Shown piece after piece: positions 17,260 through 26,031 of a stretch of 64,000 bases of DNA. The stretch spans positions 186,001 through 250,000 of the forward strand of contig CALDHM010000010.1 of the NCBI GenBank assembly GCA_937941455.1, read 5' to 3'. The stretch comes from an uncultured Pirellulaceae bacterium. GTDB taxonomy: Bacteria > Planctomycetota > Planctomycetia > Pirellulales > Pirellulaceae. Under the pieces are notes generated by a model. That model searched no databases, was not told the origin of the DNA, and worked only from the letters and a program-made list of their open reading frames with translations. The position numbers were made by a program, and so were the translations under genes. Position 1 is the stretch's first letter. Each line of letters starts with the position of its first letter.

Positions 17260-17417
17260 TCTGGCGAATCTCTCGTTACTCGGCGTCACCGATTCGAGTT
17301 GCGCCGCAGCCCGATTCGCCCAATCCCGCCCCCAGCGAGCTTGTCTAAGCCAATGCGCGATTGGACCAATCTCACCGAGTATCGACCGCGCAACGTGTCG
17401 TGTTGCGGATCACTCTT

Positions 17418-17730
17418 TCAAGACAAAAAAGTGATGGACAGCGGATTCTTCCAAACTCCTCCCGCGTTGGCCTTGATCCCGCCAATGAGGGGGAGGACGA
17501 TCCCGAGAATCCCCAGCGCGATCAGAAGTGGAATGCCAAACATGACAAACGTCATCAAGAACGACAGAAAGCCGTAAATCGCCGCAGAGATCATCCAGTT
17601 CACGACGATTTTCCCAATGCTGATCAATTTCGGGAAATTCGGATTTCTTCTACTGCCATTTGATGACCGGAACGAGCAAGCCACCCAAAGGGATCAAGTA
17701 ACCAGCCAGCAAAGAGAAATGCAGGAACAT
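17418..17730 (-). pseudogene. DUF4870 membrane protein, disrupted
   Basis: Reading the minus strand from 17730 gives MFLHFSLLAGYLIPLGGLLV..., the first transmembrane part of DUF4870 proteins. An in-frame TAG follows VIKWQ, and then KKSEFPEIDQH. One base later in frame the remainder continues as GKIVVNWMISAAIYGFL...IGGIKANAGGVWKNPLSITF, the end of the same family. The join is at CATTGGGAAA, where removal of one T would restore DQHGKIVVNW. So one stop and one frameshift break a gene of about 105 residues, and the usual N-terminal 10-20 residues also lack a start (an upstream in-frame TGA). These may be real decay or sequencing errors; two lesions plus a missing start favour decay. Confidence 0.8.
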
Positions 17731-17878
17731 GCCCAAGACCGATAGTCCTTCCCAAACTCAGGCATTGCAGTATCTTTTGTCGCTGTTTAATTGATAGCCC
17801 ATGACGATAAGCTGTTCTCCGTCAAGCCACCCTGACCTTGCAAAGGCCTCGCCTCAATCGGTCCTAGTTGCCCGCGTG

Positions 17879-18340
17879 TCAGTCACCGCATTTTGTACGG
17901 CGCTTTCCTTCTCGCGAGATGGCCATCGCTTGGTTACGCGTCAAGGATTTAACATATTCTGCGCGGCGGAATCGCAATGCAGACCAATCGTCGTCGATTG
18001 CCACCTGTCGAACAGGCTCGAAGCCAGCGTCCCCCAGCACCGACCAATCGGTGTCGCGATTGAATTCACAGCGGTATTTTTTTGACGATTTCTTCGGATA
18101 AGCGAGCCAGACGATCGCATCCCCCTCGGTCGCTGATACCAGTGCCGACGAGATGCTATCCCGGTCAGCCTTAGTCACAGCAAAACCAATCGCGAATCGC
18201 GGTTTGACTCCAATCCTGATTGTTCTCAACACGGTGACGCCCGTCAGTTGAAGAAGTTCATGATCGAACGATTCAGGGGCGTTCAAGACCAGCAGCAAAT
18301 CGAAATTGCCAAAGTTTAGTTTCTTGAAAAGTGGCGTCAT
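17879..18340 (-). CDS. Conserved hypothetical protein (DUF3052-like)
   Basis: A 153-residue cytosolic protein. Its pattern is one I recognise from small conserved bacterial proteins: 'LLLVLNAPESFDHEL', 'FAIGFAVTKAD', 'ATEGDAIVWLAYPKKSSKKYRCEFNRDTDWSVLGDAGFEPVRQVAIDDDWSALRFRRAEYVKSLTR'. Such proteins are often annotated as DUF3052-type. The alternating hydrophobic and charged pattern suggests an alpha/beta fold, and no enzyme motif is seen. The start MTPLF is chosen because GGAG lies seven bases upstream. The last 15 residues beyond 'SLTR' are basic and atypical. It is isolated between a pseudogene and a repeat-rich region, so no functional hint comes from the neighbours. Confidence 0.75.
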   Translation of the reverse strand: MTPLFKKLNFGNFDLLLVLNAPESFDHELLQLTGVTVLRTIRIGVKPRFAIGFAVTKADRDSISSALVSATEGDAIVWLAYPKKSSKKYRCEFNRDTDWSVLGDAGFEPVRQVAIDDDWSALRFRRAEYVKSLTRNQAMAISREGKRRTKCGD

Positions 18341-18515
18341 TTCATTTCTCCCGTCTCCCAGCTGCCTTGATCCAGCACTGAATATAACGAAGCAACATTG
18401 AGCAGACCACTATCCCATGCCGCACTATTAAAGACAACGCACAGCAAAAGAAAACAAAAGGGATGCGAGAAGGCAGAGAAGGCAAATGGAAACTGCATTT
18501 CTGGATCCTTTTCCT

Positions 18516-18625
18516 CCTTCGTGCTCTTCGTGTCCTTCGCGGTTATTCCCATCCCCAGGGGCAACACGTCGACTTGAGGCTGATTTGTCTGATTACCACG
18601 AAGATCATGAAGGACACGAGGGGAG
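18516..18625. repeat. Imperfect inverted repeat of the CACGAAG/CTTCGTG type
   Basis: The left arm TTCGTGCTCTTCGTGTCCTT (from about 18520) is mirrored by the right arm ACCACGAAGATCATGAAGGA with GACACGA (about 18596-18620), around a 50-base spacer. Runs of 'CACGAAG(N)ACACGAAG' are common intergenic repeats in planctomycetes and related phyla (general knowledge; copy number here not tested). Confidence 0.6.
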
Positions 18626-18853
18626 CAGTGGTTAAAGAAAGAGGCTAAGAAACAGAAGCCGGCCTGGATTCGATCGGCGCTGTCTGTTGGATCCCGTCGT
18701 CGACCAGCTATTTGCCGACGAGCAGCTCACCACCCCCGCTGCTGGCGGTAACACCCTCTGGCCCCTGGCGAATCACCTCGGGTCGATCCGCGACATCGAC
18801 GACTTCAACCCCGTCATCAGAACACCACATGGTGCCAGCGAATTCAGTTTGCC

Positions 18854-18930
18854 TTTCTTTCTATCCCTCCTCTCCCCATGCCTCCCCGCGAGGGGGAGGG
18901 AGCCAGATGGAGTATCGATCGAGAAAGAAA
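18854..18930. repeat. 77-base inverted-repeat element
   Basis: TTTCTTTCT (18854-18862) and AGAAAGAAA (18922-18930) bound a region whose centre is CCTCCCC-GCGAG-GGGGAGG (18881-18899), a perfect 7-bp stem. The arrangement resembles small non-autonomous palindromic elements. Confidence 0.55.
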
Positions 18931-18935
18931 ATTAC

Positions 18936-19023
18936 GACAAGGTGCCAGCCATTTAAAAAACACGACAAAAACACGACAAGGTGCCAGCCATTTAAAAAAC
19001 ATGACAAGGTGCCAGCCATTTAA
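18936..19023. repeat. Three direct copies of GACAAGGTGCCAGCCATTTAA
   Basis: The 21-base core occurs exactly at 18936-18956, 18975-18995 and 19003-19023. Copies 1 and 2 are each followed by AAAAAC. The spacings are 39 and 28 bases, so it is not a regular array. Confidence 0.9.
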
Positions 19024-19102
19024 CAAGTCTTTCGCAAACGAGCTTAATTGGCTGCAGCATCGACGGCATGGAGGAGACACGCAGCGAAGCACAAAATCAT
19101 TT

Positions 19103-19134
19103 CCGGCTCCCACCCCCTCTCGGGGGAGGGCCGG
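19103..19134. repeat. GC-rich hairpin CCGG-CTCCC...CCCCC/GGGGG...GGG-CCGG
   Basis: Nested complementary blocks: CCGG at both ends, and CCCCC (19113-19117) with GGGGG (19122-19126) around TCTC. It resembles the palindrome at 18881-18899 and is probably the same repeat family. Confidence 0.5.
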
Positions 19135-19532
19135 GAAGGGGTGATGAAAAAAACAGGTAACGCGACCAGAAACAACGCGATTTTGCCCAAGAAGTGCGGA
19201 ACCAGCCAACCGAGGCCGAGGAAAGCAAAAACAAATCAAAAACAAAAAAGCAAGCCGCTTTTTGCGTCCGAGCAAAGGGACCACTGCCAACATGCTGCCG
19301 TCGGCCGCCGCTCTCGCTCACATCTTCTTTTTTCTCCCTGTTGGAAGTCGTCTGCCTACCCTCGCTGACGCTTTGGTTTACGATTTGCGGTGCGACAGCC
19401 GCAATAGCGCGACATCAAAAAATGTGGCGTCCCCTAAACTGCGGCTGCTTTAGGCGTCGCGGCCAGGAATGGGATTGGAAACACTGGACGGCAATCCCCA
19501 TCACCCGCTATCATATTGGAGATGTTGGAAAG

Positions 19533-19554
19533 CCTAGCGACTAGGGTGTTTTTT
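19533..19554 (+). terminator. Short hairpin with T-run upstream of infA
   Basis: CCTAG-CGA-CTAGG followed by GTG and six T (19549-19554), about 90 bases before the infA start. No gene upstream needs it; it could be a leader attenuator or chance. Confidence 0.3.
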
Positions 19555-19643
19555 CTTGCACCTCGCCAACTTCTGCCGAAGTTGCGGCCGTGTCGGACGG
19601 TTCCGTTAAGGCTTTTGTTGATCAAAATGCTCATGGAGATTTC

Positions 19644-19862
19644 ATGCCGAAAGACGAGTCGTACGAAGTAAGTGGTACGGTGACTCAGGCCTTGGCGAAC
19701 ACCCGATTCCGCGTCGAGCTGGACACGGGTGGCGAGGTCATGGCTCACGTTGCTGGTAAAATGCGAAAGAACTTTATTCGAATCGTTCCGGGCGACAAGG
19801 TACGAGTCGAGTTGTCGCCGTACGACTTGACCAAGGGCCGAATCGTGTTCCGCGAGCGTTGA
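19644..19862 (+). CDS. infA: Translation initiation factor IF-1
   Basis: A 72-residue S1/OB-fold protein that binds the A site of the 30S subunit during translation initiation. The sequence follows the family: '[21 protein letters not shown]', '[41 protein letters not shown]'. Several in-frame start codons lie upstream (from 19590), but the ATG at 19644 has GGAGAT six bases before it and gives the normal length. Residues MPKDESYEV are a typical short N-terminus. It is followed after 43 bases by a GTG-started membrane protein on the same strand, with no terminator between, so the two may be co-transcribed. The upstream region is repeat-rich and holds a small hairpin with a T-run. Confidence 0.97.
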   Translation: MPKDESYEVSGTVTQALANTRFRVELDTGGEVMAHVAGKMRKNFIRIVPGDKVRVELSPYDLTKGRIVFRER

Positions 19863-19905
19863 TTCACCATTACTCAACGTTCCTGGATCGGGCTGAGGAA
19901 AAGCG

Positions 19906-20502
19906 GTGTACACGATTCTCGAATATTTCTTCATCGGCGGCTGTTGCCTGCTGGCCATCGCCGCTCTCTGGTTGATTGCGAACGGTTGGCGACGCCAGTG
20001 GCGCAACCAATGGTCGCCCGTGCTGGTAGGGTTGCTCGGCATAGCGGCCGTCGCTTTTCCCGCCGCGTATACCCGCATCGTCGAAAACATCGATCTGGGG
20101 CCACGCGAAAAATACGTCGATGGAGAGTTGCATCTGACGTTGACTGGTTGGGACCAGCACAACTACATGGTTCTTTCCCATCGTCCGCAAACCGTGGTCC
20201 TGCAAATGGCCAACCCCGATGTCACGGACGAGACGCTCAAGTTGTTGAACGGCATGACTAAACTGCGGGAACTCGACCTGAACGATACGCAAGTAACCGA
20301 TCGGGGATTGAGTGAACTCTCGAAGCTGCCAACCTTAGAAATCCTGCGGTTGCGGGGAACCAAAATCACCGATGCCGGGTTTCGTGAGCATCTGCTGGAA
20401 CACGCCGGACTGCAGCGATTGGAACTGAGTCAAACTGAAGTATCCAGCGATTTGATCGCTGACTGGAAGTCGCGAAAATCGGGGCGTCGTGTGATTCGTT
20501 AG
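19906..20502 (+). CDS. Small membrane protein with leucine-rich repeats
   Basis: A 198-residue protein. Two N-terminal transmembrane segments ('YFFIGGCCLLAIAALWLIAN' and 'PVLVGLLGIAAVAFPAAY', about residues 6-60) are followed by an extracytoplasmic or cytoplasmic part. That part carries three to four leucine-rich repeats ('LKLLNGMTKLRELDLNDTQVTDRG', 'SELSKLPTLEILRLRGTKITDAGF', 'HAGLQRLELSQTEV') of the ribonuclease-inhibitor-like GALA type common in planctomycetes. The start is GTG, supported by GAGGAAA about nine bases upstream. It sits 43 bases after infA. LRRs suggest protein-protein contact; the partner is unknown. Confidence 0.75.
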   Translation: MYTILEYFFIGGCCLLAIAALWLIANGWRRQWRNQWSPVLVGLLGIAAVAFPAAYTRIVENIDLGPREKYVDGELHLTLTGWDQHNYMVLSHRPQTVVLQMANPDVTDETLKLLNGMTKLRELDLNDTQVTDRGLSELSKLPTLEILRLRGTKITDAGFREHLLEHAGLQRLELSQTEVSSDLIADWKSRKSGRRVIR

Positions 20503-20714
20503 GCGGCAATTGTTCGGCAGGCGCTGTCGAATACGATTCGCAGCGTTGACCTTGATTGGCGACTCGCCGCCAACGAATGGGTTTGATGCCGGATGAGGCG
20601 TCGAACGACCGCATCGGAGAAGGCAGTGAGGGATTAGGCAGGTTACTGGACACGTCGCCGAGCTCGAATGGGGTGACGATCAAATATTTGAGATCTTAAA
20701 TTTGTTGCGAAACA

Positions 20715-21584
20715 ATGAACAGCGATACCCAAACGCGACCACTTTTAGATGGTCAGGCCGCGCACAACTCCAAAGAGGCGGCATTGCTTGGCCGGGCTTG
20801 TGAGCTCGCTTATTTGCCCGCCAATCAAGGGCATGAGGAGTTCCGGCTGCAACTTCGCCTCGATGCGGAACTGATCAGCGTGAACAACACGCAGGTTTAC
20901 GTCGCGCACGACGATCACAGCATTTTGATAGCTTTTCGCGGATCGGAATCTTTCGCGACGCTGGACGGATTCAAGGATTGGTTGCTGACGAATGCCCGCA
21001 ACTTTTTGGTGATCCCCGAAGGCCGGATTGGGACGGACTATTCGGCTGCCGGAGTTGGGGCGCGGTTTCACAGCGGATTCATGGGGGCGATTGCCGACAT
21101 TTGGAACCCGTTTTTTGAGCGTGTCGACGGTTTGTATTCCCAGCGAGAGCGGCCGGTCTGGATTACGGGGCACAGTTTGGGAGGCGCGTTGGCCTTACTG
21201 GCGGGCTGGCGTTTGGAGCGTCACTTCATTCCCGTGACGCGGATTTGCACCTTCGGCGCGCCGATGATCGGAAACGATGCCGCGGCGGCGTCCTTCAATA
21301 AGGCCTTCAAAGGGCGCATCTTCCGCTACGTGGACGATGGCGACATCGTCCCTAAGTTGCCAACAGTCAGCCTATTCAGCAATAGCTATCAGCATTGCGA
21401 GCAAGAAATTCCCGTGGCCGACCAAAACGTCAAATCGGCTGTGCAGGTCCTTACCAGCGCGGCAGCGCAGAGTGTTGACGGGGCGATCGACGCTGCGGTT
21501 TCCACGACTTTGTGGAATGAGCTGCGCAACGGGATGCCGTCCCACCTCATGGGTAATTACCTGAAGCGGATCAGCGAGGCGTGA
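20715..21584 (+). CDS. Class 3 lipase family protein (alpha/beta hydrolase)
   Basis: A 289-residue protein of the lipase_3 (triacylglycerol lipase) family. The nucleophile elbow GHSLGG places the catalytic serine at Ser154. 'FGAPMIGND' and 'RYVDDGDIVPKLP' (Asp210) are the typical acid region, and His277 in MPSHLMGNY is the likely catalytic histidine. The 'LIAFRGSE' oxyanion segment is at residues 71-78. There is no signal peptide at this start, so the enzyme is probably cytosolic or exported by another route. No Shine-Dalgarno sequence is obvious. It has no close neighbours. The true substrate (lipid or another ester) cannot be told. Confidence 0.9.
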   Translation: MNSDTQTRPLLDGQAAHNSKEAALLGRACELAYLPANQGHEEFRLQLRLDAELISVNNTQVYVAHDDHSILIAFRGSESFATLDGFKDWLLTNARNFLVIPEGRIGTDYSAAGVGARFHSGFMGAIADIWNPFFERVDGLYSQRERPVWITGHSLGGALALLAGWRLERHFIPVTRICTFGAPMIGNDAAAASFNKAFKGRIFRYVDDGDIVPKLPTVSLFSNSYQHCEQEIPVADQNVKSAVQVLTSAAAQSVDGAIDAAVSTTLWNELRNGMPSHLMGNYLKRISEA

Positions 21585-21929
21585 TTGGTGACGCTGAGTG
21601 TTGCCTTTCGCCCATGGCCCACAGCGTGATCATTCCCCTTCGGCAACCTAGGAATCAATGCTTACTTGATAGACGATCGTTGATGAAGAGAAGCGGGGCT
21701 GGCCAAGTCGTCTGGCACTGCAAGATCGCCGTTGCGGCCACCGATCTCTTTCTTGCGAAATTGACCATCACGCTATGGTCGCGGTGATTTCGAGTGTCAA
21801 GGATGTCCTGCATTGTGCCGCTAACAGCCTATCCCAAACCTGTCCGCGCTTACGCTTCGGGTTAGGGATGCTGTCGGTTCCGGAATAGGCTTTAAGCCAT
21901 CCACCAGTGCTCGATCGCTCCCAAGTTTC
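21585..21929. other. Intergenic region between convergent lipase and subtilase genes
   Basis: 345 bases with no supported gene. No perfect hairpin with a T-run was found, although convergent termination is expected here. Confidence 0.5.
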
Positions 21930-24833
21930 CTAGCTGCGGCGTTGCCAGCGACCGTCGAGCATAAACAAATAGTCGACAGTGGTCGCCTCATATTGAGCGA
22001 TGTTACCGAGACGCGCGGCGGCCGACAAAAAGTCGAATCCCTGCGCTTCGATCGCGGTGTTTCCGACCTTGGCGGCCACCGATTCCGGACGCAGCACCAA
22101 ATCGTCTTCCTCTGAAAAATCGGCGAACACGATCTGTCCGATGGCATCCTGACCTTGATACTGGACTTGTTCGAAGTCTTGCAGGCGGATCGACCGATCG
22201 GCTTGGCTGATGCGGACTTCTTGGCGATTGGCGAACAGTGTTTTACCGTTGCCGCGAGCGACGATGCTCGCCGAATCTTCGCCGCCTCCGGCATCGACCA
22301 CGATATCAGAGAAGCCGACCGCACGGTTGATGGCGCCACTGGCCAGCGTCATCGTGGTGGTGGCATGGTGTACCTGCAGACGATCAGCCCGTTGGCTTCC
22401 CATCATCAGCACTCGGTCTTGACCACCGAATTGGCGGTGCAGTTGGACCCGGTCGAAGCCTTGAACGAAGACCCTTTCCGCTTGATTCACGATCCGCGTT
22501 TGCGCGGCGTTCATCGTGATTTGGTCGTCGTGGGCGGAATCGGTGAGGATTGCCAAGTCGGTGCCGCCCCGCGAAACGACCTCGACTCGAAAGAAGCCTT
22601 GAGCGGTGGTCAAGAATGCTGGCCCGGCTAAGCGGAGTCGATCGCCGGACTTGCTCAAGCGGTCGTCGCCGAGCGAATCGAGCACGGTCAAGCGGTCTTG
22701 GCCTCCCCCCCCTTCCGCATGCAGGCGAGCGACTTGAACTAAGTTGACTTGCCGCTGGCCCAGCGTTGCTGTCAAGTGGCCCGGACTGATCTCGAAAGCA
22801 TCGTTGCCAGCGCTGCCGAACATGAACCCAGAATCAGTTCCCCCCCCACCGCGAACTTGAAGCGACTCGAAGGAGCCGCCGTGAATCGTGTACGAATTGG
22901 AGGTAATTGCGAAATGGTCGGGGCGGACCACGATGCGGTCGTCAGCTTCTGAGAGCGTGAGTTGCAGACTATCGTTGCCACCGCGTCCGTTCAGGACGAT
23001 CTGTTGCACTTGTGACAAAGCGTAGTCATAGCGGACACCATTGACGCGTATCGACCAGCGATCGGAGCCGCTGAGGTCGACCAGATCGTCACCCGCAGTC
23101 CCCTGTATGGTTAACTTACCCTCGTGCAGGGAGACGAGATTGCTGATGCACAAGTCGGTGACGCCCTGACCGCGCACGACGAGCAAAAATTCCCGTCCGC
23201 CTTGGGTGCTGATGTCCAAGCGTTGAACTCCTTGGGCCAGTCGTTGTCCAGTCGCCGCATCGAAGACTTCGATCGACGTTTGGCCTTGGCCGCACTGGTT
23301 CAAGATCGTCAGGAGGCCGTCGCTGGCGTTGCGGAAGCGGAAATACCGCTCGCCGTTGATTGCTTGTTGCCATCGTTCTGAATGCAGAATCGTTCCCAGG
23401 TCTTCGGCGGCAATCGCCTTGAGCTGAACCTCGACTTGGTAGTGGTGCCGTGCACCGTTGGCGGCCGCGATCGAGAATTTATAGGTTTGACCGGCCTGCA
23501 CCTGGAAGGTCAATTCTTGCCCGTTCCAACGAGCGGCGCCGTCTTTGGTCTGCCCGGTGGCGAGCATTCCTGTGGACGACGTCAGGCGGAGGGTAACGAT
23601 TCCCGATTTGTCGGCTTGGAAGGAAAAGACGTCCTGGTCGCCAAGGGACGTCATGGTGCCCCGGATGCTCGCGCTGGACGAGAGCCGCCCGATGTCGAAG
23701 GCCGAATTCCAATCGCTGCCATAGTCATCGACAAGGATCGACGCCAGCGCGCGGGGCAGGTTCAAGTGGCTGTACCAACCGCCGGTGATTTGGTCGAAAA
23801 CGCGATCGGCATTATCCAGCATCCGCTGCAAAATGGTGGCTTGATTGATTTCCTTCATCCCCATGAAATCGAGGGCCTCGCGGATCAAGGTGCTGGCTCC
23901 GGCAACATAGGGAGCTGCCATGCTGGTACCGCTCGCTGTAAGAAAACGGTCGGTGGCTGTCCCGCGGAACAGATGATTCGGCACGGCACTGCGAATGTCC
24001 TCACCGGGAGCCGCAATGGCCCGATCGTGTCGCTGGCTGAAATCGCTCAGTTTGCCCGCGCCGTTGGAACTAGCCACCGGCACGATCCAGGGGCTGGCTG
24101 CGGGATAACTTAGCCCCGGCGTCTGATACTTTTGAAACGAATTGCCGGCCGACACGCTGATGAATATTCCAGCCTCGTTAAGTTTGCGGAACTCGTTTTC
24201 CAGGTTCGCCCAGTTGGGCAGTTGGCTACTATTCCAGTCGCCGCCCAGCGAAAGGTTGACGGTGGTGATCGGATTGGCGAATGCGAAGCGGTTTTCGTGG
24301 ATCCACCGCAAGGCTTGTTCGACCCATTCGAGACGGCCGAACCCGGAATCGTCGAAGACGCGCAGGGCGACCAGGTCGACCCCAGGAGCCACACCCAGAT
24401 TCTGCGCAGCTCGCGAGCCGACGATACCCGCCACATGCGTCCCGTGATATCCGGCAGGACCGCTGTCGTAGGGCAAGGCATCGCCTTGGGCGAAGTCCCA
24501 ACCGCCCACCACCTGATAGCCGGCTCCGAACCCTTTGCCGAATGCCAAGTGATCCCAAGCGATTCCCGAATCGATGATGGCCACGGTTTGGCCGCGCCCC
24601 TCGAGACCATATTGCTCCCTCAACGAGGCCAGGCCGAATTGGTCGCCGGCCTGCGTGGATGCCACTTGCATGGTCTGCCCGGCGTGGACACTGATCTCCC
24701 CGGCAGCTTCGGCTACCATCCCCAAGGGGTGGCCAGCCAAGACGACGCGCGGTTCAAAATTCTCGAACGAACAATGGCGAAGATGCGGATCGGGACGATG
24801 TTGGCTTGTCATGGATTGGCGCGAGCGAATCAC
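21930..24833 (-). CDS. Large secreted subtilisin-like serine protease (S8) with beta-roll-like C-terminus
   Basis: A 967-residue exported protease. The N-terminus carries 'FENFEPRVVLAG' (residues 23-34), a LEPR-XLL-type motif found at the start of giant secreted planctomycete proteins in place of a normal signal peptide. The S8 catalytic triad is Asp88 (AIIDSG), His133 (GTHVAG) and Ser304 (GTSMAAP), with oxyanion Asn231 (SAGNS). Residues 380-560 have a pre-peptidase-like beta domain ('DVFSFQADKSGIVTLRL'). Beyond 570 there are repeated G-G-x-G-x-D stretches (GRGGNDSL, GSAGNDAF, GGGGQDRL), a degenerate RTX-like calcium beta-roll. The start may be GTG (24833) or ATG (24812). Likely extracellular protein degradation. 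Confidence 0.93.
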   Translation of the reverse strand: MIRSRQSMTSQHRPDPHLRHCSFENFEPRVVLAGHPLGMVAEAAGEISVHAGQTMQVASTQAGDQFGLASLREQYGLEGRGQTVAIIDSGIAWDHLAFGKGFGAGYQVVGGWDFAQGDALPYDSGPAGYHGTHVAGIVGSRAAQNLGVAPGVDLVALRVFDDSGFGRLEWVEQALRWIHENRFAFANPITTVNLSLGGDWNSSQLPNWANLENEFRKLNEAGIFISVSAGNSFQKYQTPGLSYPAASPWIVPVASSNGAGKLSDFSQRHDRAIAAPGEDIRSAVPNHLFRGTATDRFLTASGTSMAAPYVAGASTLIREALDFMGMKEINQATILQRMLDNADRVFDQITGGWYSHLNLPRALASILVDDYGSDWNSAFDIGRLSSSASIRGTMTSLGDQDVFSFQADKSGIVTLRLTSSTGMLATGQTKDGAARWNGQELTFQVQAGQTYKFSIAAANGARHHYQVEVQLKAIAAEDLGTILHSERWQQAINGERYFRFRNASDGLLTILNQCGQGQTSIEVFDAATGQRLAQGVQRLDISTQGGREFLLVVRGQGVTDLCISNLVSLHEGKLTIQGTAGDDLVDLSGSDRWSIRVNGVRYDYALSQVQQIVLNGRGGNDSLQLTLSEADDRIVVRPDHFAITSNSYTIHGGSFESLQVRGGGGTDSGFMFGSAGNDAFEISPGHLTATLGQRQVNLVQVARLHAEGGGGQDRLTVLDSLGDDRLSKSGDRLRLAGPAFLTTAQGFFRVEVVSRGGTDLAILTDSAHDDQITMNAAQTRIVNQAERVFVQGFDRVQLHRQFGGQDRVLMMGSQRADRLQVHHATTTMTLASGAINRAVGFSDIVVDAGGGEDSASIVARGNGKTLFANRQEVRISQADRSIRLQDFEQVQYQGQDAIGQIVFADFSEEDDLVLRPESVAAKVGNTAIEAQGFDFLSAAARLGNIAQYEATTVDYLFMLDGRWQRRS

Positions 24834-25159
24834 TTACGCCATCGATGGCAACTCAACGCGACCGTCCCGTGTCGCGTAATCAGAAGAACAGGCAGAGGTC
24901 ACACGGACCGCCCAACAGTACGTCGCAGGAGAGAAAATAGATCGATTCCGCGCCGCATCGCCTCAGTTTTTTTGAAAAACAGGACGAATAGGCAAAATTT
25001 GCGGGCTCGATTCCGCGCAGTCGCCGACTGAAAAAGCTTGGTGGGGCTGCGGGCTCCGTCCCTACTATCGGCAAGACCGTTATTTTTGAATTTCTCTGAC
25101 TAGATCGCCGATTAACAGCAAGGTGGTAACCTTTGTCCCACCGAGTGATTTGAGCGAGT
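24834..25159. other. Divergent intergenic region
   Basis: 326 bases between the divergent subtilase and the gene at 25160; it must hold both promoters. No clear boxes, repeats or hairpins were recognised. Confidence 0.5.
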
Positions 25160-25714
25160 TTGGCGGTGAACAAAATTTCACTTTGGCGTTATTGGCTGCT
25201 GGTCCATTTCTCGAAACCGGTCGCGGACCGCGCCCTCTATCGATTCATCTCGACGCACGCGCCGCGGTCGATTTTGGAAATAGGACTGGCCAGCCTGGAG
25301 CGAACGTGCAATCTGTTGCGGCTCGCTCAGCGGGCGGCGAAGTCCGAGGAAATTCGCTATTGCGGGATCGATTTGTTCGAGGCTCGCCCGGCAGGAAATC
25401 GACTCCGCCTCAAGGATACGCATTGCCAAGTCCGCAAATGCAGCAGCGTCAGTCGGCTGATTCCTGGTGAACTCGGCTCGATCCATCCGGGGCTGGCGAA
25501 TCAGCTTGGTCAACATGACTTGATCGTGTTGAGCCTTTCCAGTCGCCTGGATCCTACAGTCTCATCTGTCGCGCTCTTGAGTCGCATGCTAACGGAGCGG
25601 GGGCATCTGCTCCTGCGCGAAGGGAACGATCCGCAGGATGCCTACCGCGTATTGACCAAAGCCGATGTCGAGCGCCTGGCTGGCGATCAGTCGGCGGTGG
25701 CCCGCGCGGCCTGA
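25160..25714 (+). CDS. Methyltransferase-like hypothetical protein
   Basis: A 184-residue protein whose layout suggests a Rossmann-type, SAM-dependent methyltransferase fold. 'SILEIGLASLERTCNLL' (about residues 37-53) resembles motif I (E/D-I-G-x-x-x-G) but lacks the second glycine. 'IRYCGIDLFEARP' resembles motif II with an acidic residue after the strand, and 'HDLIVLSL' and 'RGHLLLRE' resemble later strands. The glycine-poor motif I makes activity doubtful. The start is TTG at 25160, with GTG at 25166 as alternative; a GAGCGAG stretch lies shortly upstream. It is not close enough to glgC (317 bases) to be clearly co-transcribed. I cannot name a function. Confidence 0.6.
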   Translation: MAVNKISLWRYWLLVHFSKPVADRALYRFISTHAPRSILEIGLASLERTCNLLRLAQRAAKSEEIRYCGIDLFEARPAGNRLRLKDTHCQVRKCSSVSRLIPGELGSIHPGLANQLGQHDLIVLSLSSRLDPTVSSVALLSRMLTERGHLLLREGNDPQDAYRVLTKADVERLAGDQSAVARAA

Positions 25715-26031
25715 CCCAACCGTAAACATCAACCGGCAACATTCCGCGCATGCTCGCCTGCAATGGCAATCGACTGGCAGAGGCGTCTCCCCGAAAAATT
25801 TTGCTTTCCTTGTTCGGCGGCGAATGTTAGAATCGGCGGCGAAGTTCAACGCCCCTGGGGCGACGTTTGGTATTCTCGCATCAACAGCGCAGCCAAGCGT
25901 CTCTAGGGCGGGGCCATTAACGGCAAAACCACAACCGAGTGGCCTGAGTTATCTGGCAAAGCGAAGCACCGCAACGACAACTCGACGAGATCACCACGGG
26001 GGTTTGCTTTCGCGTACGCTGAGAGGCAACG
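25715..26031. other. Leader region of glgC
   Basis: 317 bases without a supported gene. A TAGAAT hexamer near 25828-25833 could be a -10 box, but no well-spaced -35 is seen. GAGAGGCAACG just before the ATG is the glgC ribosome-binding site. Confidence 0.4.

Noticed and set aside
18936-19023. Short direct repeats considered as a CRISPR array
   Set aside because: Only three copies, unequal spacers of 18 and 7 bases, and no cas genes nearby.
24132-25031. 299-codon plus-strand frame opposite the subtilase
   Set aside because: Antisense to the catalytic domain; arginine-rich shadow sequence.
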